In this document: positions 56,405 to 64,000 of the stretch, piece by piece | How the letters are laid out: each line of letters begins with the position of its first letter | Numbering within the stretch: the stretch's first letter is position 1 | Assembly (NCBI GenBank): GCA_002356435.2 | Contig: AP018040.2 | Coordinates: forward strand, 3,629,234 to 3,693,233 | DNA: 64,000 nucleotides | Direction of reading: 5' to 3' | DNA from: Petrimonas sp. IBARAKI | Lineage (GTDB): Bacteria; Bacteroidota; Bacteroidia; Bacteroidales; Dysgonomonadaceae | The notes under the pieces: model-generated | The model's input: the letters and a program-made list of their open reading frames with translations, nothing else | What the model was told of the DNA's origin: nothing | The model's database searches: none | Program-made: the position numbers and the translations under genes

Positions 56405-58459
56405 CTAATACCTCAGTATTATCCTTTCTCCCAGATTCTTGGCCAATACTTTCTTCAAATCCTGCAATTGCCTAAGTTCGTTCATCAACTCCATTTGTTG
56501 CTGGGCATCTGCAGTTTCTATGTTTTTTTTCACTTCGTTTATCCGCTGCATCACGTGAGCATTCTTAAGCTCTGTGGTGGCACGGATAACCAACTTGTCC
56601 AGTGAATTTCGTTCGCGAAGGCGTGAGCTTTTCTCATCTTCGCTTTCTCCGATTGATTTTGCGTGGATCTTGCTCAACTGGTATTTGTCGCTGATAAGAT
56701 CGGTAGCCAGTTTGCTGATTCCGGGATCGTGATGGGTAAGAAAATACCTGTCACAAACGAACGACTCGTCGCTTACCTTTCCGCAGGCTTCGTCAAAAAT
56801 TGCCCGGTATAGTGTGTTGGAAAAAAAGGCTTCGCTTGAAAAAATAAATTTATCCCTCATGAGATCGAACCGGATAACTTCGATAACGGACGGTCCGTCC
56901 TCGATGGTTACCTCCACTTCAATCTCTTCGTCTTCCACTTTTTGTTTTTCTTTTTCATACCTCACAAAAATGGGTAGCGTCCCGTACCGGATGATGTACC
57001 GGATCAGTTCGCGTTCCGGTTTCTCGTAAGGGTTTCTTGCCGTTAAGATCTTACGGCTTCCGTTATCTGCAGTATCGCCGGGTAAGGATACCATTCCAAC
57101 GGCCGCTTCCCGGGATTCCTCCTTCTCGTGCTGTTCTTTCTTCTTTTCGTAGTTCCTGATCCTGATTTTATTGACGGCAGCAATAACAACATCTTCGCGC
57201 GTGCTGAGTAATGTTGCCGTATCCTGTATGTAAACGGAGCGCTTGATGTTGTCGGGAATAAGCGCGATACTCTGGACGATGTTCGTGATAAGCCCGGCCT
57301 TTTTGATAGGATCATCCCCAACCTCATCCAACAGCAAGTGGGTTTTAAAGCGGATAAAGTCCTGCTCATGCTCTTCGATAAACCGGTTGAACTCTTCAGC
57401 ACTCTGCTTGCGGGCGAACGAATCGGGATCTTCACCTTCGGGCAGCAGCACTACCCTTACGTTCATTCCGTCTTCCAACAGTAGGTCGATACCGCGCAGG
57501 GCAGCTTTAATACCGGCTGCATCGCCGTCGTACAGGACCGTGATGTTTTCGGAAAAGCGGTGAATCATCCGTATCTGTCCGTGCGTAAGCGCTGTTCCCG
57601 ACGATGCAACCACGTTCTCGATACCTGCCTGGTGCATCGACAACACATCGGTATAACCTTCAACCAAAAAACACTTATCGGCTTTAACAATGGCACTTTT
57701 AGAGAAAAATATCCCGTAAAGCTCCTTGCTTTTGGAGTAGATCTCACTTTCCGGCGAATTTACGTACTTTCCTGTGTTCTCCGCCTTTTTGAGAATACGG
57801 CCGCCAAAGGCCACTACTTTCCCCGATAACGTATGCACGGGAAAAATGACCCTTCCCCGGAATCGATCGATCAGCGGGCTGTTATTTTCACCTCCGGCGG
57901 AAAGTCCGGTTTTTAGCAAATAGTCGCTTCTGTAACCGGCCCTTTGCGCTTCCGAGGAAAACGCATCGCGCTGCTCGAGGCTGTAACCAAGCTGAAATTT
58001 TTTGATTATGTCGTCCCGAAATCCGCGCTCTTTGAAATAACTCAACCCTATGGCTTTCCCCTCCGGGTCGTCGTGAAGCTTTTTCACAAAATAATCACGC
58101 GCGAACTCATTCAAGATGAACATGCTGTCGCGATCGCTCTGGGCTTGCTTTTCCTCGCTGGTCAGCTCTTTTTCAACAACTTCAATGTTGTATTTTTTTG
58201 CCAGGAATTTCAGTGCTTCGTAATAGGAAAGCTGCTCGTGCTTCATGATAAAATGCACAGAAGAACCGCCTTCACCACAAGCGAAACATTTGCAGATGTT
58301 TTTGGCGGGCGACACATAAAACGACGGGGTCCGGTCGTCGTGAAACGGACACAGCCCCACAAAGTTAACACCCCTCCGGCGAAGCGTGACAAAATCAGAC
58401 ACCACATCAACGATCTGAGCCGTGTCTTGAATCCGTTCTATGGTTTGCGAATCTATCAT
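56405..58459 (-). CDS. dnaG: DNA primase
   Basis: DnaG makes RNA primers at the replication fork. The N-terminal zinc-binding domain has CPFH...CKCFAC (Cys37, His40, Cys58, Cys61). The RNA-polymerase core includes KEKGIG-like FKERGFRDD and DRFRGRVIFPVHTLSGKVVAFGGR, and the TOPRIM domain includes FLVEGYTDVLSMHQAGIENVVASSGTAL and VLYDGDAAGIKAALR. The C-terminal ~250 residues are the helicase-binding part. The length of 684 is slightly above E. coli. It is divergent from the aminotransferase gene. Confidence 0.96.
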   Translation of the reverse strand: MIDSQTIERIQDTAQIVDVVSDFVTLRRRGVNFVGLCPFHDDRTPSFYVSPAKNICKCFACGEGGSSVHFIMKHEQLSYYEALKFLAKKYNIEVVEKELTSEEKQAQSDRDSMFILNEFARDYFVKKLHDDPEGKAIGLSYFKERGFRDDIIKKFQLGYSLEQRDAFSSEAQRAGYRSDYLLKTGLSAGGENNSPLIDRFRGRVIFPVHTLSGKVVAFGGRILKKAENTGKYVNSPESEIYSKSKELYGIFFSKSAIVKADKCFLVEGYTDVLSMHQAGIENVVASSGTALTHGQIRMIHRFSENITVLYDGDAAGIKAALRGIDLLLEDGMNVRVVLLPEGEDPDSFARKQSAEEFNRFIEEHEQDFIRFKTHLLLDEVGDDPIKKAGLITNIVQSIALIPDNIKRSVYIQDTATLLSTREDVVIAAVNKIRIRNYEKKKEQHEKEESREAAVGMVSLPGDTADNGSRKILTARNPYEKPERELIRYIIRYGTLPIFVRYEKEKQKVEDEEIEVEVTIEDGPSVIEVIRFDLMRDKFIFSSEAFFSNTLYRAIFDEACGKVSDESFVCDRYFLTHHDPGISKLATDLISDKYQLSKIHAKSIGESEDEKSSRLRERNSLDKLVIRATTELKNAHVMQRINEVKKNIETADAQQQMELMNELRQLQDLKKVLAKNLGERIILRY

Positions 58460-58519
58460 TTTGGGAATACGAAAATAGTGAAATTAATCGTCAATAAGGG
58501 ATAATTTGAAAATAAATGT

Positions 58520-58527
58520 TACTTTTG
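58520..58527 (+). promoter_or_regulatory. Putative -7 promoter element for ilvE (TACTTTTG)
   Basis: TACTTTTG matches TAnnTTTG and lies 44 bases before the ATG. The nearest TTG (58506) is only 11 bases upstream, too close for a -33 element. Confidence 0.5.
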
Positions 58528-58571
58528 CATAGGGTATAAAACCTGACTTTATTATTTTAAACACAACAAAA

Positions 58572-59591
58572 ATGGATACGATCAATTGGGCCGATTTATC
58601 GTTCGGCTATATGAAAACAGACTTCAATATCCGCACCTATTTCAAGGACGGAAAATGGAGTGAACCACAAGTCGATACCTCCGAGTTTTTAAACATCCAC
58701 ATGGCTGCCACTTGTCTGCATTACGGGCAGGAAGCATTTGAAGGACTAAAAGCCTTTAAAGGAAAAGACGGAAAAATCCGGATTTTCCGTATGCGTGAGA
58801 ACGCATTACGCTTGCAATCATCGTGCCACGGGATCATGATGGCAGAGCTTCCCTTGGAACTATTTGAAGAGATGGTTTTACTGGCCGTAAAGAAAAACGA
58901 ACGGTTTGTGCCGCCTTACGAAAGCGGCGCATCGTTATATATCCGCCCGCTTTTGATTGGAACCAGTGCACAGGTGGGAGTAAAACCAGCATCGGAATAC
59001 ACTTTCCTGATCTTTGTAACCCCCGTAGGCCCCTATTTTAAAGAAGGGTTTAAACCTACACCCATGGTGATCTTGCGTGAATACGACCGTGCTGCGCCAC
59101 TCGGAACCGGGACCTTTAAAGTGGGCGGCAACTATGCCGCAAGCCTCACAGCAGGTGAAAAAGCCCACAAAATGGGTTATTCTGCGGTTCTTTACCTGGA
59201 TGCCAAAGAGAAAAAATACCTGGATGAATGCGGGCCTGCCAACTTTTTCGGCATCAAAAACAACACCTATATCACGCCCGAATCAACATCCATCTTGCCT
59301 TCCATCACCAATAAAAGCCTAATGCAACTGGCAGAAGATATGGGAATGAAAGTGGAACGCCGCCGTGTTCCCGAAGAAGAACTGGCCACCTTTGAAGAAG
59401 CCGGAGCGTGCGGAACGGCCGCAGTAATCAGCCCTATCCTGCGCATCGACGACCTGGTGGAAAATAAAACCTATGCATTCTGCAAAGACGGGAAGGCCGG
59501 CCCGATCTCGGAAAAACTATATAAGAAACTTCGCGCTATCCAGTACGGTGACGAGCCGGATACGCACGGGTGGGTAACCATCGTTGAATAA
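58572..59591 (+). CDS. ilvE: Branched-chain amino acid aminotransferase
   Basis: A fold-type IV PLP enzyme that makes or degrades leucine, isoleucine and valine using 2-oxoglutarate/glutamate. LHYGQEAFEGLKAFKGKDG is the N-terminal substrate-loop motif; LYIRPLLIGTSAQVGVKP follows. GTGTFKVGGNYAAS contains the PLP lysine, and FEEAGACGTAAVISPI is the phosphate-binding end. The length (339) and these motifs place it with the larger, eukaryote-like BCAT group rather than the ~300-residue E. coli IlvE. It is monocistronic between a divergent dnaG and a strong terminator. Confidence 0.95.
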   Translation: MDTINWADLSFGYMKTDFNIRTYFKDGKWSEPQVDTSEFLNIHMAATCLHYGQEAFEGLKAFKGKDGKIRIFRMRENALRLQSSCHGIMMAELPLELFEEMVLLAVKKNERFVPPYESGASLYIRPLLIGTSAQVGVKPASEYTFLIFVTPVGPYFKEGFKPTPMVILREYDRAAPLGTGTFKVGGNYAASLTAGEKAHKMGYSAVLYLDAKEKKYLDECGPANFFGIKNNTYITPESTSILPSITNKSLMQLAEDMGMKVERRRVPEEELATFEEAGACGTAAVISPILRIDDLVENKTYAFCKDGKAGPISEKLYKKLRAIQYGDEPDTHGWVTIVE

Positions 59592-59595
59592 AACC

Positions 59596-59622
59596 AAAAA
59601 GCGGCGATTGCCGCTTTTTTTT
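59596..59622. terminator. Bidirectional terminator between ilvE and the CYTH gene
   Basis: AAAAAGCGGC (59596-59605), loop GATT, GCCGCTTTTT (59610-59619) is a perfect 10-pair stem with T-runs on both strands, serving both convergent genes. Confidence 0.9.
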
Positions 59623-59623
59623 G

Positions 59624-60100
59624 TTACTGCTCAGCCCATTCCCTGTAGGGATGGATGGAAAGATAAGAGTTGTAATAGCGGACATTACCGGTAACCTCGT
59701 GACCCAACCATCCGGGTTTTTCGTAGGATTCCTCTTCACTCTCCAACTCCACCTCCGCAATTTGCAGCCCTGCATTTTCTCCGCCAAACTCATCTACTTC
59801 AAAGGTATGCTTTCCCACCTTCACGAGGTAACGGGTTTTCTCAATCACGGCATCTTCACAGAGAAGCAGCATCTCTTCCGCATCGCGGAGCGGAACCTCA
59901 TACTCCCACTCACGCCGGGTGATCCCCCCTTCTCCCACAGCGCCTTTAACGGTGATATACCCTTTCTCTCCCTTCACACGTACCCGCACTACGCTAATAC
60001 CCGACAGGGAGAGATAGCCCTGCTTCATGACATAATGGTCGTAAGCATGTGATTTATATTCACCGCTGACGAGGAATTTACGTTCGATTTCGTAGCCCAT
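59624..60100 (-). CDS. CYTH-domain protein (adenylate cyclase/triphosphatase fold)
   Basis: MGYEIERKFLV is the ExExK signature of the CYTH tunnel fold, followed by KQGYLSLSGISVVRVRVKGEKGYITVKG with the alternating basic strand residues, and VDEFGGENAGLQIAEVELESEEE with the acidic metal ligands. In bacteria such small CYTH proteins are mostly inorganic triphosphatases or of unknown role; cyclase activity is unlikely. It is 158 residues, cytoplasmic and monocistronic. Confidence 0.9.
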   Translation of the reverse strand: MGYEIERKFLVSGEYKSHAYDHYVMKQGYLSLSGISVVRVRVKGEKGYITVKGAVGEGGITRREWEYEVPLRDAEEMLLLCEDAVIEKTRYLVKVGKHTFEVDEFGGENAGLQIAEVELESEEESYEKPGWLGHEVTGNVRYYNSYLSIHPYREWAEQ

Positions 60101-60154
60101 ACCGGTTGCATTTTACGATATAACAAACGAGATCAACAAAGTGTTGGGGATAAA

Positions 60155-60218
60155 TAAGAATAAAAAAACTATGTTTTTAAGCTCCCGTAATCACTACGAA
60201 AAAAATAAAAACATAGTT
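60155..60218 (-). terminator. Perfect 13-base inverted repeat followed by a T-rich run (orphan terminator)
   Basis: AACTATGTTTTTA (60167-60179) and TAAAAACATAGTT (60206-60218) are perfect complements with a 26-base loop that itself can pair (CGTA/TACG). On the minus strand the stem is followed by TTTTTATTCTTATTT. It lies 180 bases past the decayed ABC gene and may be that gene's original terminator. An AT-rich stem makes its strength uncertain. Confidence 0.55.
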
Positions 60219-60396
60219 AAGATTTTGGTTGGATTAAAATAAAAATCAATGCGCGTAATTCTATTGTTTATTAATGAATCCGAAACAAAGGTAATCGATA
60301 AAACAAAATCAAACCGGCTTCTTACAAAAAAACGGCAGAGTGTGTAATTTTTCCACATTTTTCGACAGAAACTTTTTACTCATTATTCACGACAAT

Positions 60397-60640
60397 TCAT
60401 ACGAACCTTATCATCCTAGCTTCTAAGTGCACAATGTGTTCGCTGCAGGTCTCAAATTTATCGTTGTGTGTTACCTGTAAGTCATTCCGATGATACGCAG
60501 CAGTATGAATTTCCTGAGCCACTGGAGTCCATAATGCTGAGAAATTCATCTTCGTTTACTTTCAAGTTGATGCCTTTGAGCACAAAGGTGCGTTGAAATT
60601 TGGAATCGTAATATTTGTCGATACCTTGTAAGTGAATCAT
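60397..60640 (-). pseudogene. Relic of an ABC transporter ATPase gene (MacB/LolD-like), internally deleted and frameshifted
   Basis: From 60640 the minus strand reads MIHLQGIDKYYDSKF, then FVLKGINLKVNEDEFLSIM, exactly how LolD/MacB-type ATPases begin. The Walker A GPSGSGKST is degraded to DSSGSGNS, and a frame change follows; the next frame gives LLRIIGM, the usual continuation after Walker A. Soon after, a third frame reads VTHNDKFETCSEHIVHLEARM, the C-terminal end of such an ATPase, with a stop at 60397. The ~150 residues in between, with signature and Walker B, are missing. The uninterrupted first part is only 52 codons. It cannot be functional as an ATPase. Confidence 0.8.
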
Positions 60641-61092
60641 AGTTTTTATTTTAGATGTTAGACAATTAGATGACAGATGTCAGACTTTTTTGTTGAATTA
60701 TTTATTCATAACGAAGCGATTTTAATTCTGAAAAATAGACGCTTTCTGAAAGTAACTCTAAAGAAAGAAGTTAAAACTTCTCGATTAATTCTTTCAAAAA
60801 AAGAAAAAATATTGCAGAAAAAGGACTTATCTTATTGTTAATCCGAAAATTGAAACAAAAATTTAACTAAAAACAGTTGTTTAACTTAGAAATAATACCT
60901 AAAATTGCAAGTAGTTACTAATAAACCACAAGCATGTTAATCATCATGAAATTCAACCTTTTCATCTTTTCGCCATTATGGGTCATAAACAAATTATTGG
61001 CTGCCTAAGGATCGATCCGGCCAGATTTCAATAGCTCCGTATCAATAAGACCAGCAAATCTTTTTTCACAAAATTCATAAAGCACAAAATTC
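60641..61092. other. AT-rich intergenic stretch without recognisable gene
   Basis: About 450 bases with many stops in all frames. It contains a short duplicated CACAAAATTCAT (61068-61079 and 61083-61094) just before the next gene, and a minus-strand run at 61007-61093 that could encode LYEFCEKRFAGLIDTELLKS; this may be a coding remnant but has no support. No consensus promoter was found for the gene at 61093. Confidence 0.5.
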
Positions 61093-62034
61093 ATGAAATC
61101 AAATTCTTTCTCCGGATTTATTCTATTCTTTATTTTGACGACGCTATCATTAAAATCACAGAATACAACAGAATATAATACCCAAGTGATTTTTCCGGCC
61201 GGATACAATATTGGAGACTTTATAGAGTTCGTCAGAGTTATTCCTGCTTCGGCCGGAGCAGCCGGCTATTACGAAATATCCATAGCCTATACGAGAGAGA
61301 ATATGGCGGCGGCAGCCACCCACATCGCCAGTATAAGTCATGCCAATCCCTCTCTTTGGAGAGAAACCGGAAGAATTAATGCAAATACCTATGTTCAGGA
61401 TAATCGTCATAGTTTTACGGTTGACTGTAATACACAATCTGGAAATTCACGTTTTCGGGTGAGAGCTATAAATACTTTTGGAACAGCAACTTACAGCATT
61501 ACGGTATTTATAAAAATCCGTTCAATAAATATTACAAGCAGCTTTGTTGCAATAGGAGGTACAGGTAATGACACAAGCGTGAATAAATTCCTTCCGATGA
61601 CAAACGAATGGGATTTATATGTTGGAAACCCGTTTTCAACTTCCAGTGCTAACATTGTTTTCAAGGTAAAATCAAACGGAAATGTGGGTATTGGCACCTT
61701 GTCTCCCCAGAATAAGTTAGATGTAAATGGAGTTATTCGCGCCAAAGAAATCAAAGTGGAAACCGGTTGGGCCGATTTCGTGTTCGACAAGGATTACAAG
61801 TTACCATCGCTTGCCGAGGTAGAAAGGCATATTCAGGAAAAAGGACATTTGCAAGGCATTCCTACCGAAATCAAAGTAAAAAAAGATGGGGTAAGTTTAG
61901 GAGAAATGAATGTAAAACTATTGCAGAAAGTAGAGGAATTAACTTTATACCTGATAATGCATGAGAAAGAAATTGAGAAATTGAAAGAAGCCAATAGAGA
62001 TTTGAACGAAAAAGTTAAACAATTAATAAAATAA
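61093..62034 (+). CDS. Secreted protein with variable N-terminal part and shared C-terminal module (paralogue 1)
   Basis: A signal peptide (FILFFILTTLSLKSQN) is followed by ~190 residues of beta-rich sequence. Then comes a C-terminal module starting GNVGIGTLSPQNKLDVNGVIRAKE and continuing with VETGWADFVFDKDYKLPSLAEVE, LQGIP and a coiled coil (LLQKVEELTLYLIMHEKEIEKLKEA). Such modules recur at the C-termini of Bacteroidetes surface proteins and resemble the trimerising tail-fibre ends of phages. The coiled coil suggests an oligomeric fibre. The N-terminal part is not recognised. It is the first of three adjacent paralogues, 8-9 bases apart, evidently one operon. Confidence 0.8.
   Translation: MKSNSFSGFILFFILTTLSLKSQNTTEYNTQVIFPAGYNIGDFIEFVRVIPASAGAAGYYEISIAYTRENMAAAATHIASISHANPSLWRETGRINANTYVQDNRHSFTVDCNTQSGNSRFRVRAINTFGTATYSITVFIKIRSINITSSFVAIGGTGNDTSVNKFLPMTNEWDLYVGNPFSTSSANIVFKVKSNGNVGIGTLSPQNKLDVNGVIRAKEIKVETGWADFVFDKDYKLPSLAEVERHIQEKGHLQGIPTEIKVKKDGVSLGEMNVKLLQKVEELTLYLIMHEKEIEKLKEANRDLNEKVKQLIK
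61738..61950 (+). repeat. C-terminal module repeat, copy 1
   Basis: Encodes RAKEIKVETGWADFVFDKDY onward. The first 60 bases (61738-61797) are identical to 63252-63311; similarity to copy 2 is lower but includes a shared 30-base core. Confidence 0.85.
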
Positions 62035-62042
62035 AATAATTT

Positions 62043-62732
62043 ATGAAAAAAGTTTTTTTGCTCACATTCATTAACTTATTTGTCGGCTTTTTACAAAGTC
62101 AAAACGCAACAAAGTTAGTGGTTTTAGATACCAGAAACGTTAATTCGATTCCTTCTTATTATCAGTTGGGGACTCTTTTTGAATTCAAGTTAACAAGTTC
62201 TTTAAACGCACCTGGCACCAGTATGTACGGTGGATTAATCACGGTGGCTCCGTGGAAAGATCCGTCGGGCAATAAGAATCACCAATTGTTTCTTAACGAC
62301 AACGGACTCTTTTACAGAACCGGTATTCATGGACAAACAACGTGGGAACCATGGCAGAAAATACTCATACAGAATTCCAGCGGACAGGTAGGTATTAATA
62401 CTTCAAATACACGTGGATATACCCTGGCCGTTAATGGAAATATCTTAGCCAAAGAAATTAAAATAGAGACAGGCTGGGCCGATTTCGTGTTCGACAAGGA
62501 TTACCAGCTGCCAACGCTTGCCGAGGTAGAAAGGCATATCCGGGAAAAAGGGCATTTGCAAGGCATTCCTAGCGAAATCGAAGTAAAAGAAAACGGGGTA
62601 AACTTAGGGGAGATGAATATAAAACTGCTGCAGAAAGTAGAAGAGTTGACATTGTATTTAATAGGTTTAGACAGAGAATATAAAACGCTAAAACAAGAAA
62701 TTGAAATTCTTAAAAATAAAGTCACGGATTAA
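62043..62732 (+). CDS. Secreted protein with shared C-terminal module (paralogue 2)
   Basis: A signal peptide (VFLLTFINLFVGFLQSQN) precedes a ~110-residue N-terminal part, TKLVVLDTRNVNSIP...TWEPWQKIL. That part resembles the receptor-side segments of phage tail proteins (LFLNDNGLFYRTGIHGQTTWEPW). It is followed by GQVGINTSNTRGYTLAVNG and the same WADFVFDKDYQLPTLAEVE, LQGIP, coiled-coil module. It is the shortest of the three, without detectable likeness to the other two before the module. The start lies 8 bases after the preceding stop. Confidence 0.8.
   Translation: MKKVFLLTFINLFVGFLQSQNATKLVVLDTRNVNSIPSYYQLGTLFEFKLTSSLNAPGTSMYGGLITVAPWKDPSGNKNHQLFLNDNGLFYRTGIHGQTTWEPWQKILIQNSSGQVGINTSNTRGYTLAVNGNILAKEIKIETGWADFVFDKDYQLPTLAEVERHIREKGHLQGIPSEIEVKENGVNLGEMNIKLLQKVEELTLYLIGLDREYKTLKQEIEILKNKVTD
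62446..62660 (+). repeat. C-terminal module repeat, copy 2
   Basis: Same module as copies 1 and 3, more diverged at the start (KEIKIETGWADFVFDKDY). It shares with both a 30-base core, 62474-62503, and CTTGCCGAGGTAGAAAGGCA shortly after it. Confidence 0.8.
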
Positions 62733-62741
62733 AAAGAAGAC

Positions 62742-63554
62742 ATGAAAAAGATAATTTTCAAAACAACACTGTTTGTTTTAGTTTTTACAATCCACTTAAA
62801 GGCTCAAACCTTTAACGACATTGTGTTTTTCTCAACATCCACAACTCCGGTAAACGGGGTAAAGATTAAAACAAATTTGCCCTATGTGAATAGCACTCAA
62901 ATGCCTACTATTACTATTACCGGATATAGTTACGGACACAATGCACCGATTAACCTAACCCTAGTTTATTATATTTATAACGGAAGTTTCCACAATCCAA
63001 GAATTTCATCCTTTGGAGATTATACTCCTTCTGTCTTGTTATCCAACGAGAATGGGAAGGTGATTATTTTCATAAATGACAAATGTTATTTTCAGCGATT
63101 CAAGGTAAGTGCTTTTGCCCATGGGTTAGGTAATAACCCCACTTATTTCCAGGGATGGACGGCTGTTGATGAACCACTCTCAGGAACAAATACCATGGAA
63201 GCTGTTTATGAAAACAGATTTAAACGATTGGTAAACGTTGACGGACTGTTACGCGCCAAAGAAATCAAAGTGGAAACCGGTTGGGCCGATTTCGTGTTCG
63301 ACAAGGATTACCGGTTACCATCGCTTGCCGAGGTAGAAAGGCATATCCGGAAAAAAGGACATTTGCAAGGCATTCCCACCGAAGAAGAAGTGAAAACCAA
63401 CGGTATTAATCTGGGCGAAATAAATATGAAATTATTACAGAAGATTGAGGAACTGACTTTGTATATCATTGAAAACGATAAAAATGACAAGGAAAAAGAT
63501 GAGATCATCCGTCAATTACTTCATCGTATTGAGAAATTGGAAAAAAAACAATAA
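62742..63554 (+). CDS. Secreted protein with shared C-terminal module (paralogue 3)
   Basis: Signal peptide (TTLFVLVFTIHLKAQT), then ~145 residues of beta-rich sequence with repeated short strands (INLTLVYYIYNGSFHNP, VIIFINDKCYFQRFKV). The shared module follows: VDGLLRAKEIKVETGWADFVFDKDYRLPSLAEVE, LQGIP and the coiled coil LLQKIEELTLYIIENDKNDKEKDE. The N-terminal part differs from the other two. Its module DNA is nearly identical to paralogue 1 over 60 bases, more than expected for independently drifting genes, which points to recent conversion or duplication. Confidence 0.8.
   Translation: MKKIIFKTTLFVLVFTIHLKAQTFNDIVFFSTSTTPVNGVKIKTNLPYVNSTQMPTITITGYSYGHNAPINLTLVYYIYNGSFHNPRISSFGDYTPSVLLSNENGKVIIFINDKCYFQRFKVSAFAHGLGNNPTYFQGWTAVDEPLSGTNTMEAVYENRFKRLVNVDGLLRAKEIKVETGWADFVFDKDYRLPSLAEVERHIRKKGHLQGIPTEEEVKTNGINLGEINMKLLQKIEELTLYIIENDKNDKEKDEIIRQLLHRIEKLEKKQ
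63252..63450 (+). repeat. C-terminal module repeat, copy 3
   Basis: The first 60 bases are identical to 61738-61797; afterwards it diverges gradually (EEEVKTNGINLGEINMKLL). Confidence 0.85.
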
Positions 63555-63565
63555 ATTTATTCTCC

Positions 63566-63991
63566 ATGAAGCACATTCTTTGTTTAACTCTATTTTGTAT
63601 GACCCCCTTGCTGATTTGGAGCCAGAATGTAGAATATCAGCATGATGTTGCCGGTAACGTCAAATCGCGAAAAGTAATCATAACGACTAAATCAGCACAA
63701 ACTGTAATACCGGACACAACTGTTCAGGTAATCCGGGATATTATTGATAAAAAGGAAATCAAGATATATCCGAATCCTACGACAGACATCATCAATATTA
63801 AAATAAATAATTATAATCCGGATAACTTGCTTAAAATAACATTTTTTGATTTATCGGGCAGGTTGCTTATCAGTAAAATGGTAAGGGAAGAAACAACCAC
63901 ATTAGATGTAAGTCCATACGCCGGAGGAATTTACATATTAAGATTACAGGGTAAGGGAATCTACTCTGATTGGAGAATTATCAAACGATGA
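63566..63991 (+). CDS. Small secreted protein with type IX secretion C-terminal sorting domain
   Basis: The signal peptide (ILCLTLFCMTPLLIWSQN) is followed by only about 40 residues and then a complete type A sorting domain of the Por/type IX system. The domain reads IKIYPNPTTDIINIKI, then ITFFDLSGRLLISKM, then YAGGIYILRLQGKG and the terminal WRIIKR. Such domains direct proteins through the outer membrane and are cut off on attachment, so the remaining mature part would be tiny. It contains VEYQHDVAGNVKSR, reminiscent of a single YD/RHS-type repeat. It lies 11 bases after the third paralogue and ends near the window edge; an RHS-type gene might follow. Confidence 0.85.
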   Translation: MKHILCLTLFCMTPLLIWSQNVEYQHDVAGNVKSRKVIITTKSAQTVIPDTTVQVIRDIIDKKEIKIYPNPTTDIINIKINNYNPDNLLKITFFDLSGRLLISKMVREETTTLDVSPYAGGIYILRLQGKGIYSDWRIIKR

Positions 63992-64000
63992 TTTTAATTA

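Noticed and set aside
60660..60700. Short palindrome TGACAGATGTCA followed by a T-run, considered as a terminator
   Set aside because: Five-base arms with a two-base loop cannot form a stable hairpin; it is more likely part of the upstream region of the decayed ABC gene on the other strand.
60934..61008. 24-codon plus-strand frame in the intergenic stretch (MLIIMKFNLFIF...)
   Set aside because: Too short, no regulatory signal, and composition typical of AT-rich spacer.
61007..61093. Minus-strand stretch that would encode LYEFCEKRFAGLIDTELLKS, a possible short protein or coding remnant
   Set aside because: Only about 29 sensible codons, no initiation context, overlaps the next gene start, and I recognise no family. 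Noted but not annotated as a gene.

Overview
The window looks like chromosomal DNA of a Bacteroidales bacterium. The evidence is SusC/SusD pairs, an ECF sigma/FecR switch, a type IX secretion sorting domain, the long IspG form, promoters of the Bacteroidetes type (TTG, about 19 nt, TAnnTTTG) and almost no Shine-Dalgarno sequences. A saccharolytic lineage such as Dysgonomonadaceae (Proteiniphilum/Petrimonas-like) would fit, but genus assignment is inference.

Region 1 (1-10054) is the end of a glycan-utilisation operon: a SusD cut by the window edge, a large lipoprotein of unknown function with an internal duplication, two tandem secreted FAD-dependent oxidoreductases, a secreted protein with a covalent-FMN-type motif, and a CstA-family transporter. 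The last three genes overlap or nearly overlap. They look like an extracytoplasmic flavin redox module, the most unusual part of the window.

Region 2 (10283-28185) holds an MFS permease, three Gfo/Idh/MocA oxidoreductases (one cytoplasmic, two with twin-arginine signals), a GH97, then a dense run of GH2, GH123, sulfatase, dual phosphoesterase and sulfatase. It looks built to dismantle a sulfated, galactose/GalNAc-containing glycan. The run from GH2 onward is visibly richer in GC than the genes around it.

Region 3 (28476-41862) is a second, self-regulated locus: ECF sigma, FecR anti-sigma, a terminator, a SusC with STN signalling domain, SusD, a heparinase II/III-like lyase, a toroid-like lipoprotein, a twin-arginine Gfo/Idh/MocA oxidoreductase and a DoxX-like membrane protein. 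This reads as sensing and import of an acidic polysaccharide, cleavage by lyase, and sugar oxidation.

Region 4 (41848-60100) is mainly housekeeping: a HAD hydrolase, a CAU tRNA, OsmC, IspG, a VOC protein, an MBL hydrolase, aquaporin, FabI, threonylcarbamoyl-AMP synthase, an S41 protease, DusB coupled to a GH29 fucosidase, a NatAB-type ABC exporter, DnaG, branched-chain aminotransferase and a CYTH protein. Several clear terminators separate these units.

Region 5 (60101-64000) has an intergenic stretch carrying the relic of an ABC ATPase gene with an internal deletion, then three secreted paralogues with different N-terminal halves but one shared C-terminal module, and a tiny protein that is mostly a type IX sorting domain. 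No CRISPR array, rRNA, insertion sequence or replication origin was seen.
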